Assembly: GCA_030706405.1 (NCBI GenBank)
Contig: JAUZOO010000012.1
Location: 107,890 to 171,889 of the forward strand
Direction: 5' to 3'
Source: Bacteroidota bacterium
GTDB taxonomy: Bacteria; Bacteroidota; Bacteroidia; Bacteroidales; JAAUTT01
DNA length: 64,000 bases
Position numbers and translations under genes: made by a program. Of this stretch, positions 53,500 through 62,222 are shown piece after piece. The notes beneath the pieces are model-generated. The model ran no database searches. It was given only the letters and a program-made list of their open reading frames with translations, and was not told the origin of the DNA. Position 1 is the first letter of the stretch; each line of letters begins with the position of its first letter.

Positions 53500-55353
53500 A
53501 TGAAGACTCTAAAATCATTGATTTCTCTAATCTCATTCTTTTTTAGCACGAATATCTGCTTCTCACAATTCGGAGGCATCGCGATATCTCCCGGAGAACT
53601 ACAATCGTCGTTTGTTTCGCCACAACAAATTATAAAAGTTGGAGAGAATCATTATTTCATCGATTTTGGAAAGGATGCATTTGGAACATTGGAAGTGCTT
53701 ACTCAAATGAAACTATCCGATTCTGTTATAATCCATTTGGGAGAAAAGCTTGCCGCTCCCAATAAAATTGATCGTAATCCCGGAGGTACCATCCGGTATC
53801 AAAAAATAATATTAACCGATATTCCTGTTAACTCGAAATTTACGCTTAACCTTAAGGCCGATAAACGAAATACCAATCCTCCGGCAGTTGCCCTACCTGA
53901 TACAGTAGGGGTAATTATGCCATTCCGTTATTGTGAAATTGAAAATTTTAACGCCCCCATAACAAATCTGATTCTCAGACAAAAAGTATTCAATTATCGC
54001 TTCTCTGAGAATAATAGTTACTTTACCTGCTCTGATACCACCTTAAACCAGGTTTGGAATTTGTGTAAACACACCATAAAAGCAACCAGCTTCTGCGGCC
54101 TATATATCGACGGCGACAGAGAACGCACTCCTTACGAGGCAGATGCCTTTATCAATCAACTGAGCCACTACTGCGTTGATAACGAATACTTAATCGCACG
54201 GCGAACCAACGAGTATTTTATTACAAACCCCACATGGCCTACAGAGTGGATACTGCATACCGTATTGCTATTTTATTACGATTATTTGTATACCGGAAAT
54301 AAAGAACCTCTCATAAAATATTATGATGTTCTAAAAGCTAAGACCTTGATTGATTTGGAAAGAGAAGACGGTTTAATTTCGAGCAAATCGAAAAACCTTA
54401 CCCCCGAATTGATGTCGAAATTAGGCTTTAAAGATAATAAGCAAAGCTTACGCGATATTGTAGACTGGCCGCCAGCACAAAGCGCAACCTCGTGGAAGCT
54501 CGCCACTAACGAAGGCGAACGCGACGGCTATGAAATGGTTGAAATAAACACCGTTGTCAATTCGTTTCATTATGTCAACTTACAATTAATGGCCGAAATA
54601 GCGGGTAGTCTGAACAAAAAAGAAGATTCGATCTACTTTCACAACAAATCGGTTCTTGTAAAAAAATCTATCAATCAAAAGCTTTTGGACAAAACCAGCG
54701 GTATTTATGTTGATGGAGAAAATTCAAAACACTCGTCGTTACACGCCAATATGCTCCCTTTAGCATTCGATATTGTTCCAAAGAAATATGCTGACTCGGT
54801 GGTTTCTTTCATCAAAAAACGAGGAATGGCTTGCAGTGTTTATGGTACTCAATATTTATTGGAAGGATTGTACAAACATCATAGCGCCGACTATGCCTTA
54901 AGCTTGATGACATCGACCAGCGACCGCAGTTGGTGGAATATGGTTCGCATTGGCTCTACCATGGCTTTGGAATCGTGGGATATGAAGTATAAACCTAATT
55001 CGGACTGGAATCATGCCTGGGGAACTGCCCCGGCTAATATTATTACTCGGTATATGTGGGGAATTACGCCCGCAAAGCCTGGTTTCGAAAAAGTGCACAT
55101 CAAGCCACAACTTGCAGATTTGACCTTTAGTAAAATTAAAGTGCCCACTATAAAAGGTGCAATACTTGCAGAATTTAAAGAAACCAGCAAAAAAGGCCAG
55201 CTGTTTATTATTGAATTACCACAGGATATGCAGGGAGACTTTGTTTTACCTCAACATACAGGCTTAAAGGTATTGATAAACAAGAAAAAGGTTATACCGT
55301 CCAATGGTAAAGTGCCCTTAAATTCTGGTTTAACCCGGATTGAAATTAATTAG
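53500..55353 (+). CDS. GH78-type alpha-L-rhamnosidase-like secreted enzyme
   Basis: A 617-residue protein with a signal peptide (1-22, ending CFSQ). The (alpha/alpha)6 barrel starts at about residue 190. YIDGDRERTPYEADAFINQ corresponds to the conserved catalytic-side loop of GH78, and TSTSDRSWWNMVRIGSTMALESWD and NHAWGTAPANIITRYMWGITP are strongly GH78-like. A C-terminal beta-sandwich closes the protein. It would release terminal rhamnose from plant or microbial glycans. The HTCS regulator encoded 140 bp downstream likely controls it; no SusC/SusD pair is nearby. Confidence 0.82.
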   Translation: MKTLKSLISLISFFFSTNICFSQFGGIAISPGELQSSFVSPQQIIKVGENHYFIDFGKDAFGTLEVLTQMKLSDSVIIHLGEKLAAPNKIDRNPGGTIRYQKIILTDIPVNSKFTLNLKADKRNTNPPAVALPDTVGVIMPFRYCEIENFNAPITNLILRQKVFNYRFSENNSYFTCSDTTLNQVWNLCKHTIKATSFCGLYIDGDRERTPYEADAFINQLSHYCVDNEYLIARRTNEYFITNPTWPTEWILHTVLLFYYDYLYTGNKEPLIKYYDVLKAKTLIDLEREDGLISSKSKNLTPELMSKLGFKDNKQSLRDIVDWPPAQSATSWKLATNEGERDGYEMVEINTVVNSFHYVNLQLMAEIAGSLNKKEDSIYFHNKSVLVKKSINQKLLDKTSGIYVDGENSKHSSLHANMLPLAFDIVPKKYADSVVSFIKKRGMACSVYGTQYLLEGLYKHHSADYALSLMTSTSDRSWWNMVRIGSTMALESWDMKYKPNSDWNHAWGTAPANIITRYMWGITPAKPGFEKVHIKPQLADLTFSKIKVPTIKGAILAEFKETSKKGQLFIIELPQDMQGDFVLPQHTGLKVLINKKKVIPSNGKVPLNSGLTRIEIN

Positions 55354-55493
55354 CCTAGGGAAATCTCTGCCCTACAACCTAAAATTTGAAGCTAGCGTAT
55401 AAATCTTTAAGATCATTGATATTTAATATATAAGAGCTTATATACCAATAGTTTTTGTACTTTTGCCCTACAAACTAAGCTTCTGATTTACAG

Positions 55494-58400
55494 ATGAACA
55501 TACTACTCAACTTCAAATCTATACAAAAGCTGGCTATCCGCTTTCTGCTCCTGTCACTTCTATTTTATATATTTAATTTCCAAACCTTTGCTCAGCCCCG
55601 ATACCTCAACTTCGATAATTTTACCATCGAGAGCGGGCTTTCCAATAACGTTATCCACTACATCTTTCAGGATAAAAAAGGATGGATGTGGTTCGGCTCC
55701 AGCCAGGGACTCAATAAATTCGACGGTTATAAATTTACCTGTTTCAACCAAAACCCCGCCAACCCTCAAAGCCTGGACGGCAAGCTGGTTCGTTCCATCC
55801 TGGAAGACACGCAGGGATCGCTCTGGGTGGGAACCGAAAAAGGAGGCCTAAACAAATTTAATCGCGAAAAAGAAACCTTTACCCATTTCTACGAACCATT
55901 TCAAAATTTCACGCTTAAAGGCAAGTCCGTCAATATTATCCGGCAGGACCGCAAAGGAATGTTATGGCTGGGAACCAATAAAGGGTTGGTGCAGTTTGAC
56001 CCCGACGGAAAAATTATTGCTGTATTCTCACATCAGGATAAAAACAACAATTCGCTGATAAATAACGATGTAAAAGTTATTCAATTCGATCCATTTGGCA
56101 ATCTGTGGATTGGAACAAAATCCGGCCTCGACATTTTTAATCCTGCAACGCGCACATTCCGGCATGTTATCTATTCCTCAACCATGCCCGGCGACGAAAT
56201 TCAAACCATTTTCCGTAACGACGATGGTCAAATGTGGGTTGGTACATTCAAACAGGGTATCTTCATTATAAATCCTCTCACACTGAAATCCAAACAGTTT
56301 ATCATCGACCCAACCAGCGAACGCGGGTATACCGTTCGGTCCATCATTAAGGATAAACAAGGCAAATACTGGATTGGTACACGCGGCGGACTATATATCT
56401 ATTCCGGCGAAACCGGTAAATACTCGTTTTTTAGCCACGACGACCGGGAGGCCGAAAGCCTCTGTCACAACTCCATCATGGATATTTTTCAGGATGCTAA
56501 AGGCGATATCTGGATCGCTACCCGTAGCGGCATTAGTTACGCCGTATCGGAAAAACAGGTTTTTCGCAAATACAAGGCTTTGCCCCACGACAACCGGTAC
56601 CTGAACAACAACGAGCTATACGCATTTTGGATGGACGGACAGGGCAAACTGTATATCGGAACTGAGGAGGGTGGAATTAATGTTTTAAACTGTGCCGCAG
56701 GGACGTTCTCGTACATTATGCACGATAAAAATAATTCCGGAAGCCTGAGCAAAAACTGTGTAAAGGCTCTTTTAGGGGATAACGCCGGGAATCTTTGGGC
56801 GGGTACTTATATGGGAGGTATCAACGTTATCAACCTGAAAACCGGGCATATTACTCAGTATCAAAACCAACCCGGTAACGATAAAAGCCTGTCTCACAAT
56901 ATGGTTTGGGCACTTTATCTCGATCCTCAAAACAACATGTGGGTGGGCACCGAAATTGGCCTCGACCGGTTTGACACGCAAACAAACAGTTTTGTCCACT
57001 ATAACAATATTGTAAAAGGTCAACAGGTAATTTGGATTAAAAGCGATTCGCAGAATGATCTGTGGGTCAGCACAAACGACAACCTGATGATATATAATCA
57101 GACAACGCATCAAACCCGGCGTTACAACATTCGCTCGCGCATGATGCTTGAGGACAAACACGGTCGGTTCTGGCTTACCACGCTCGACAAAGGTCTGGCC
57201 CAATTTGATAAGAATAAAGGCATTGTGAAGTTTTACGACCAGAGCAAAGGCATTGCCAATAACCAATCGTACGGCCTGATAGAAGATAATGCCGGGTATT
57301 TCTGGATTAGCACCATCAACGGATTATCGAGGTTTAATCCCGAAAAAGAAACCTTCAAAAACTTCGACCGGCAAGACGGGCTACAAAACAACCAGTTTCA
57401 ATACGGAGCTTGCTATAAGACACCCGAAGGCGAACTTATTTTTGGAGGAATTACCGGGTTTAACATCTTTAACCCGGCAGAAATTAAGGACAACGGGTAC
57501 GAGCCTCCAATTGTGCTGACTGCCCTCAGAATATTTAATAAAGAAATAACTCTGGGCAGCCAACCCGGCAACGTACTTCAAAAAAGTATTAACGAAAGTC
57601 ACGAAATTGAGCTGCGCTACTCGCAAAACGTGTTTACCCTCGAATTTGTAGCCTTAAACTATGCCAATGCTTCCAAAAACAAGTACCAGTACCGGCTTAA
57701 AGGTTTCGAAAAAGAATGGAACGCCCCAACGTTGCAGCACTCGGTAACATACACCAACCTCGACCCCGGCGAATACGTTTTTATGGTTCGCGGAGCCAAT
57801 AACGACGGGGTATGGAACAAGAAGCCTCTGGAAGTAAAAATTAAAATCCTGCCTCCTTTCTGGAAAACATGGTGGTTTAAAATTCTGCTCATTACGTTTA
57901 TCCTGTTTCTGATTTACTATTCGTTCCGTTTTTGGGAAAACCGTCGTCATTTGCAGTACGAGCTGGTTTACGAACGCGAACGGGCCAAAAAACTGCACGA
58001 ACTCGACATGATGAAAGTTCGCTTTTTCACCAACGTTTCGCACGAAATACGCACTCCGCTTACGCTCATCGCTTCGCCGCTGGAAAAGATGCTCAATTCC
58101 AACATGACCATCAAGGAGATGAAAGCATACCTTGTCGTTATGAGCCGAAACACCCACCAATTGCTGAAACTGGTGAACCAACTGCTCGATTTCCGCAAAA
58201 TCGAATCGGGCAGCATGAAACTTGAGCCCAAGCAGGGCGATTTGGTAGTCTTTATCCGCGACATTGTAAAAGCCTTTGCCCAATTGGCTACAGAAAAAAA
58301 TATACAGTTAAATTTCAACTCAGTAGAAAACGAACTCTTTACATTTTTCGATAGCGACAAACTCGAAAAAATCGTCAACAACCTTCTGTCCAACTCCCTG

Positions 58401-59582
58401 AAATTCACCCCACAGGACGGAGCCATTAACGTTAATCTTTCGTTGGTAATGGACGATAGCGACGGACAAAGCAACAAGCCCGAAAAATTCGTTGAGATAG
58501 TGGTAAAAGATACTGGTGTGGGAATCCCTGAGTCCAACCTGAATAAAATTTTCAATCTCTTCTTTCAATCGTCCAATGCAGCCGAGCAAACCGGCAGCGG
58601 CATAGGGCTGGCACTAACCAAAGAACTGGTAAACCTTCACAAAGGCCGCATATTTGTTGAAAGCAAGCCCGGCAAAGGAACACGGTTTACTGTACGCATC
58701 CCGTTCAACCTTCCGTTTGAAGAACAATCGGTTATCCCTGAACCCATCAGTGCTGTGAGCGGAACGCTTCAACCGGCCGATGAAGAGGCCTCTCCGTTGT
58801 CCGAAAAAATACTTCTGGTGGTTGACGACAATGCCGACATCCGTTTTTTCATCCGTTCGAACTTTGAACCCGAATTTAAAGTACTGGAAGCATCGGACGG
58901 AAAAGAAGGGCTGGCACTGGCATTCAGGCATGTCCCGGACATCATCATTTCCGATGTACTGATGCCGAATATGGACGGAACAGAATTCTGCAAAAAGATA
59001 AAGAAAGACGAACGCACCTCGCACATCCCGGTAATCCTGCTCACAGCACTTTCGTCCAAAGCACACCAGATGGATGGCAGCAAAGCCGGCGCCGACGACT
59101 ACATTACTAAACCATTTGACATTACACTTTTAATGAATAAGGTGGATAACCTGTTGTCGATACGCGAAATGCTTCGTAAAAAGTACTCGGGCGAAACTGT
59201 GCTAAAACCCCGGAACATCACCATTACTTCGCCGGACGAACGCTTCCTTCAAAAAATTATCGATGTGGTTGAATCTCATCTCGAAGACCCTGACCTCGAC
59301 ATTGATAAAATATCGGATGCCGTGGGCGTAAGCCGCACCCAGCTCTACCGAAAACTTTCGGCCCTTACGGAGATGACCGTACGCGAATTTGTACGGAGCA
59401 TTCGTCTGAAGCGTGCCGCCCAACTGCTCGAACAAAACAAAATGAATATCTCTGAAGTCGCTTTTACGGTTGGCTTTAAAGACCTTTCGCACTTTCGCAA
59501 ATGCTTCCGTCAGGAATTTGGCATGAGCGCCTCGCAATATGCCCACAGAGAAAATGAAGAACCGGAGGAAGAGGAAAACTAA
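55494..59582 (+). CDS. Hybrid two-component system sensor/regulator (HTCS)
   Basis: A 1362-residue one-protein signalling system. The signal peptide is followed by a periplasmic double beta-propeller of Reg_prop repeats (WFGSSQGLNKFDGYKF and many later copies) to about residue 690, then a Y_Y_Y domain (about 705-780). A transmembrane helix lies at about 793-812. His850 (NVSHEIRTPLTLI) is the kinase site, and the ATPase domain spans about 960-1080. The receiver has Asp1154 (IIISDVLMPNMDG), and an AraC-type helix-turn-helix runs from about 1255. HTCS proteins sense glycan fragments and switch on matching degradation genes; the adjacent GH78 gene suggests a rhamnose-containing ligand. Confidence 0.93.
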   Translation: MNILLNFKSIQKLAIRFLLLSLLFYIFNFQTFAQPRYLNFDNFTIESGLSNNVIHYIFQDKKGWMWFGSSQGLNKFDGYKFTCFNQNPANPQSLDGKLVRSILEDTQGSLWVGTEKGGLNKFNREKETFTHFYEPFQNFTLKGKSVNIIRQDRKGMLWLGTNKGLVQFDPDGKIIAVFSHQDKNNNSLINNDVKVIQFDPFGNLWIGTKSGLDIFNPATRTFRHVIYSSTMPGDEIQTIFRNDDGQMWVGTFKQGIFIINPLTLKSKQFIIDPTSERGYTVRSIIKDKQGKYWIGTRGGLYIYSGETGKYSFFSHDDREAESLCHNSIMDIFQDAKGDIWIATRSGISYAVSEKQVFRKYKALPHDNRYLNNNELYAFWMDGQGKLYIGTEEGGINVLNCAAGTFSYIMHDKNNSGSLSKNCVKALLGDNAGNLWAGTYMGGINVINLKTGHITQYQNQPGNDKSLSHNMVWALYLDPQNNMWVGTEIGLDRFDTQTNSFVHYNNIVKGQQVIWIKSDSQNDLWVSTNDNLMIYNQTTHQTRRYNIRSRMMLEDKHGRFWLTTLDKGLAQFDKNKGIVKFYDQSKGIANNQSYGLIEDNAGYFWISTINGLSRFNPEKETFKNFDRQDGLQNNQFQYGACYKTPEGELIFGGITGFNIFNPAEIKDNGYEPPIVLTALRIFNKEITLGSQPGNVLQKSINESHEIELRYSQNVFTLEFVALNYANASKNKYQYRLKGFEKEWNAPTLQHSVTYTNLDPGEYVFMVRGANNDGVWNKKPLEVKIKILPPFWKTWWFKILLITFILFLIYYSFRFWENRRHLQYELVYERERAKKLHELDMMKVRFFTNVSHEIRTPLTLIASPLEKMLNSNMTIKEMKAYLVVMSRNTHQLLKLVNQLLDFRKIESGSMKLEPKQGDLVVFIRDIVKAFAQLATEKNIQLNFNSVENELFTFFDSDKLEKIVNNLLSNSLKFTPQDGAINVNLSLVMDDSDGQSNKPEKFVEIVVKDTGVGIPESNLNKIFNLFFQSSNAAEQTGSGIGLALTKELVNLHKGRIFVESKPGKGTRFTVRIPFNLPFEEQSVIPEPISAVSGTLQPADEEASPLSEKILLVVDDNADIRFFIRSNFEPEFKVLEASDGKEGLALAFRHVPDIIISDVLMPNMDGTEFCKKIKKDERTSHIPVILLTALSSKAHQMDGSKAGADDYITKPFDITLLMNKVDNLLSIREMLRKKYSGETVLKPRNITITSPDERFLQKIIDVVESHLEDPDLDIDKISDAVGVSRTQLYRKLSALTEMTVREFVRSIRLKRAAQLLEQNKMNISEVAFTVGFKDLSHFRKCFRQEFGMSASQYAHRENEEPEEEEN

Positions 59583-59643
59583 AAGTTATGACGGAATCGA
59601 AACTAAACGAAGTGGTTTCAACTCCGCCAAACATAGGCTAGCG

Positions 59644-60639
59644 TTAATTACCAAATACTTTTTTCATAAAATCAGCCATATAGGCTGTCGTTTGGTCAAC
59701 CCAGGGATGGAATAGCCAAAAAGGATGCATCTTCACATCAAACTTATGAACTTCTGTATAAATGTTAAGCTCCTTCATGATGCCGATCATTTCATCCTGA
59801 CCTGCATGAAAGCGGGAAAATCCGCTGTTTATAAACAATACGGGCACCGAACTTTTATTAATCCAGAAAATAGAAGAAGCTTCCTTCCATATTTCCGGTT
59901 TCTGATTGAAGGAACCTCCTAACCAGGAAATATCGGGAGAATCGGGCTTCCGGTTGAGATTTAACGATGCAGGAGCCATAAAATCCAGCACTCCGTCAAT
60001 ATCAATTACAGCTTGAACTGCACTAGAAAAACCATTGTTGCCCTGTTTCCCTTCAAATTTCTCAAGCCCATTCGTTGCCCCGACCAGTGCAGCCAGTTGA
60101 CCACCCGCCGAGCATCCGGAAATAGCAATGTGGCTGGTGTCAATCCCATATTTATCGGCATTGGCCCGCATCCATCGAATCGCCGCTTTGATGTTGTGAA
60201 TTGCTGCAGGATATTGAGCTTCGAGCGAAAGCTGGTATTCAACAGCAACCGTTACATAGCCTTTAGCGGCTATCAGCTGAGCCATGGGAACTTGCATCGA
60301 CTTGTTGCCAGATCGCCATCCTCCGCCATGAACCATTATCAATGCCGGGTATTTTCCTGCCTTCCTGGGCTGAAATAAATCGAGATGTAAATCGCGTTTC
60401 CCAAAAGGAGTTTCGGGTAATGTAGCGTAAACTAAATTACGTTCTCCCAAAACACTGCCGGGCAGGCTATCTTTAGCAGGAACGGCATAGGGAAAATCTT
60501 TTTTAATTTGATTAAAAACTCTTGCTACCGAATAGGATGTATCTCGTGGAATTTCAAGCTGTTTTTCAGTTGCTTGCGCAAACAAAAATGAACCAACTGC
60601 AAGAAAGGAGATGGCTAATGATAATCTTTTTACATTCAT
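59644..60639 (-). CDS. Secreted alpha/beta hydrolase (esterase/lipase, BD-FAE type)
   Basis: A 331-residue exported enzyme, signal peptide 1-21 (ending FAQA). The oxyanion-hole motif HGGGWRSGN is at 104-112, the nucleophile elbow is ISGCSAGGQLAAL (Ser near 177), and a late His is in MHPFWLFHPW. This is the bacterial family of feruloyl or acetyl esterases that removes side groups from polysaccharides, in keeping with its position convergent to the glycan-sensing HTCS. The exact substrate is unknown. Confidence 0.82.
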   Translation of the reverse strand: MNVKRLSLAISFLAVGSFLFAQATEKQLEIPRDTSYSVARVFNQIKKDFPYAVPAKDSLPGSVLGERNLVYATLPETPFGKRDLHLDLFQPRKAGKYPALIMVHGGGWRSGNKSMQVPMAQLIAAKGYVTVAVEYQLSLEAQYPAAIHNIKAAIRWMRANADKYGIDTSHIAISGCSAGGQLAALVGATNGLEKFEGKQGNNGFSSAVQAVIDIDGVLDFMAPASLNLNRKPDSPDISWLGGSFNQKPEIWKEASSIFWINKSSVPVLFINSGFSRFHAGQDEMIGIMKELNIYTEVHKFDVKMHPFWLFHPWVDQTTAYMADFMKKVFGN

Positions 60640-60726
60640 GTTATAATCTTAATGAGGAGCTAAAGTAAAATATAATAAGTACAAAGTCGCAACTTTCAAA
60701 GGTTTAAATTGCTACCCATTGCATTG

Positions 60727-60773
60727 CCGATTTAAAATCGGTGATGTTTTAAGCGGATTTGCAAAATCCGCTT
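60727..60773. repeat. Two adjacent short palindromes in a gene-free mosaic
   Basis: CCGATTT-A-AAATCGG (60727-60741) and AAGCGGATTT...AAATCCGCTT (60751-60773) are near-perfect hairpins. They lie in the 1050-bp stretch 60640-61691, which contains no credible gene, only short eroded ORFs and hairpins typical of old insertion scars or recombining Rhs flanks. Confidence 0.6.
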
Positions 60774-61310
60774 AGCGTCCTGTTTTATAGATTCCGCTCA
60801 GCAAGGGACCTAACTATGTATTACAGTAACAAAAAAAGCTATAATAGATAACTTTACGAACAACCTCCAGGCCCTAAATTACATCCAGCAGGATATCCGG
60901 AGCTACCTCTTGTTTCTTTTTTAGAGCCTCTTTGTCATAAAAAAGGGCCAACTGGATGTAATCAACGGCCTTTTTGTGTATAGGCTACATCGGTTTATTC
61001 GTTTGTCGTGACAAAAAAGCCCGAACCACTGACAAAAAAGTCGTAGGTTAAAGCCTGTTTGCCCGAAAACGGAACCTCTTCGAGGCAAATTGGGAATAAG
61101 TGGCTGTTTTTTTTATCCAGGAGGCTGTTCGGCAGGACCTGAAGGCTGTAAAAAACATCTGGTTAGCTGTAAAATCGGGCCTGCCCGATGGTATTTATGG
61201 CTGGCATCGACCGAAGGAACGGCCTGGTGGTTTTCAGTTGCGATAAAGCTGCTCGTGATTAGGACGTTGATAACAAATATCCCGTATTTGATAGCTGGTT
61301 GAGGTAAACG

Positions 61311-61352
61311 AAAAATACCGCTTTTACTTAATAATTGCAAAAGCGGTATTTT
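61311..61352. terminator. Strong hairpin, probable bidirectional terminator
   Basis: AAAATACCGCTTTT and AAAAGCGGTATTTT form a perfect 14-bp stem around a short AT-rich loop. Base composition at the ends gives T-runs on both strands. Confidence 0.7.
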
Positions 61353-61524
61353 AATTGACCGGTCAGGAGACCGGTACTTAGCCCGACGAAGTCACAGACA
61401 TTCGCCGAGCAGCTTCGTGGAACAGTCTTCGCCCAGCTGGGGGAATAGTCCGACGAAACGGATGTTTCGCCGAACGCCCCGATTTTAAGCTACGGCAAAC
61501 CGGGGATTTTTTGTATTGGTATTT

Positions 61525-61543
61525 ACCGGGGTGCCCCGGTTTT
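61525..61543 (+). terminator. Small GC-rich hairpin
   Basis: ACCGGGG and CCCCGGT pair around TG, followed by TTTATT. It lies after another partial CCCCG/CGGGG stem ending in ATTTTTT (61477-61512). Either could end transcripts entering from the left. Confidence 0.5.
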
Positions 61544-61691
61544 ATTGTCTATACTTTTCTCTTACCTGTGCAGGCCAAGCCTGCTAAGATATATTCGACG
61601 GAGGCAGAGCCATCCGCCGAACTCCTATTTCATTTACAGCCTCAGCTTAACGGGGTGACGAAGTCAAAACCAAACGCCATTCCACTTCGTT

Positions 61692-62222
61692 CTATCGACT
61701 TCGTGTAGGAGGGGTATAAATTATATTTACTCTTTTTCTTACAAATTGATGGCCTCTACAACACGATTTACATACTTTATTGAGAGAGTCATTTACAAAT
61801 GTTATTTCCCAACATCGAGGATGAAAAAGCAAGCCTGGACTCAAATATTTGCTCAATTCTTTATAAAGAAGTTTGTTGACACCTCCACTAATTACTTGTT
61901 TATTATAAGCAATAGAAAATAAAATATATTTATTTTCTAAAAGCATGTATTTTAATGGTGGGTATTCTTCGATAGTTTCAAGTTCTTTAACCCCTGTAAG
62001 CCAATATATAGAAGTGTTTTCATCATGTTTATTTAAAGTAAGATAGAAAATTTTGATTGTCGAATCTGCTTTTTGAACAGAATCAATATATTCCTTAAGT
62101 ACAGATCTAAGCTGTGGACTTAATTCAAAATTGTCACATTTTAAATTATTAAATATTGGCTCCTTGTTTTTGCAGTTAAGACAAAAAAACATTAAAAATA
62201 ATGTAACTATTATATTTTTCAA
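61692..62222 (-). CDS. Probable lipoprotein, candidate immunity protein to the Rhs toxin
   Basis: A 176-residue protein of unknown family. It starts with a hydrophobic signal and a cysteine pair (MKNIIVTLFLMFFCLNCKNK), consistent with a lipoprotein of the periplasm or outer membrane. The mature part is alpha/beta with four more cysteines near the end (HPRCWEITF, KVCKSCCRGHQF). Its ATG overlaps the stop codon of the Rhs gene by 4 bp (ATGA), the standard coupling of a polymorphic toxin with its immunity gene. The immunity role is inferred from this position only. Confidence 0.6.
   Translation of the reverse strand: MKNIIVTLFLMFFCLNCKNKEPIFNNLKCDNFELSPQLRSVLKEYIDSVQKADSTIKIFYLTLNKHDENTSIYWLTGVKELETIEEYPPLKYMLLENKYILFSIAYNKQVISGGVNKLLYKELSKYLSPGLLFHPRCWEITFVNDSLNKVCKSCCRGHQFVRKRVNIIYTPPTRSR

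Noticed and set aside
61090..61340. Overlapping 70-75-residue ORFs in the 61-kb gap
   Set aside because: Both strands are open by chance over a cysteine/proline-rich stretch; neither looks like a folded protein or has a plausible start.
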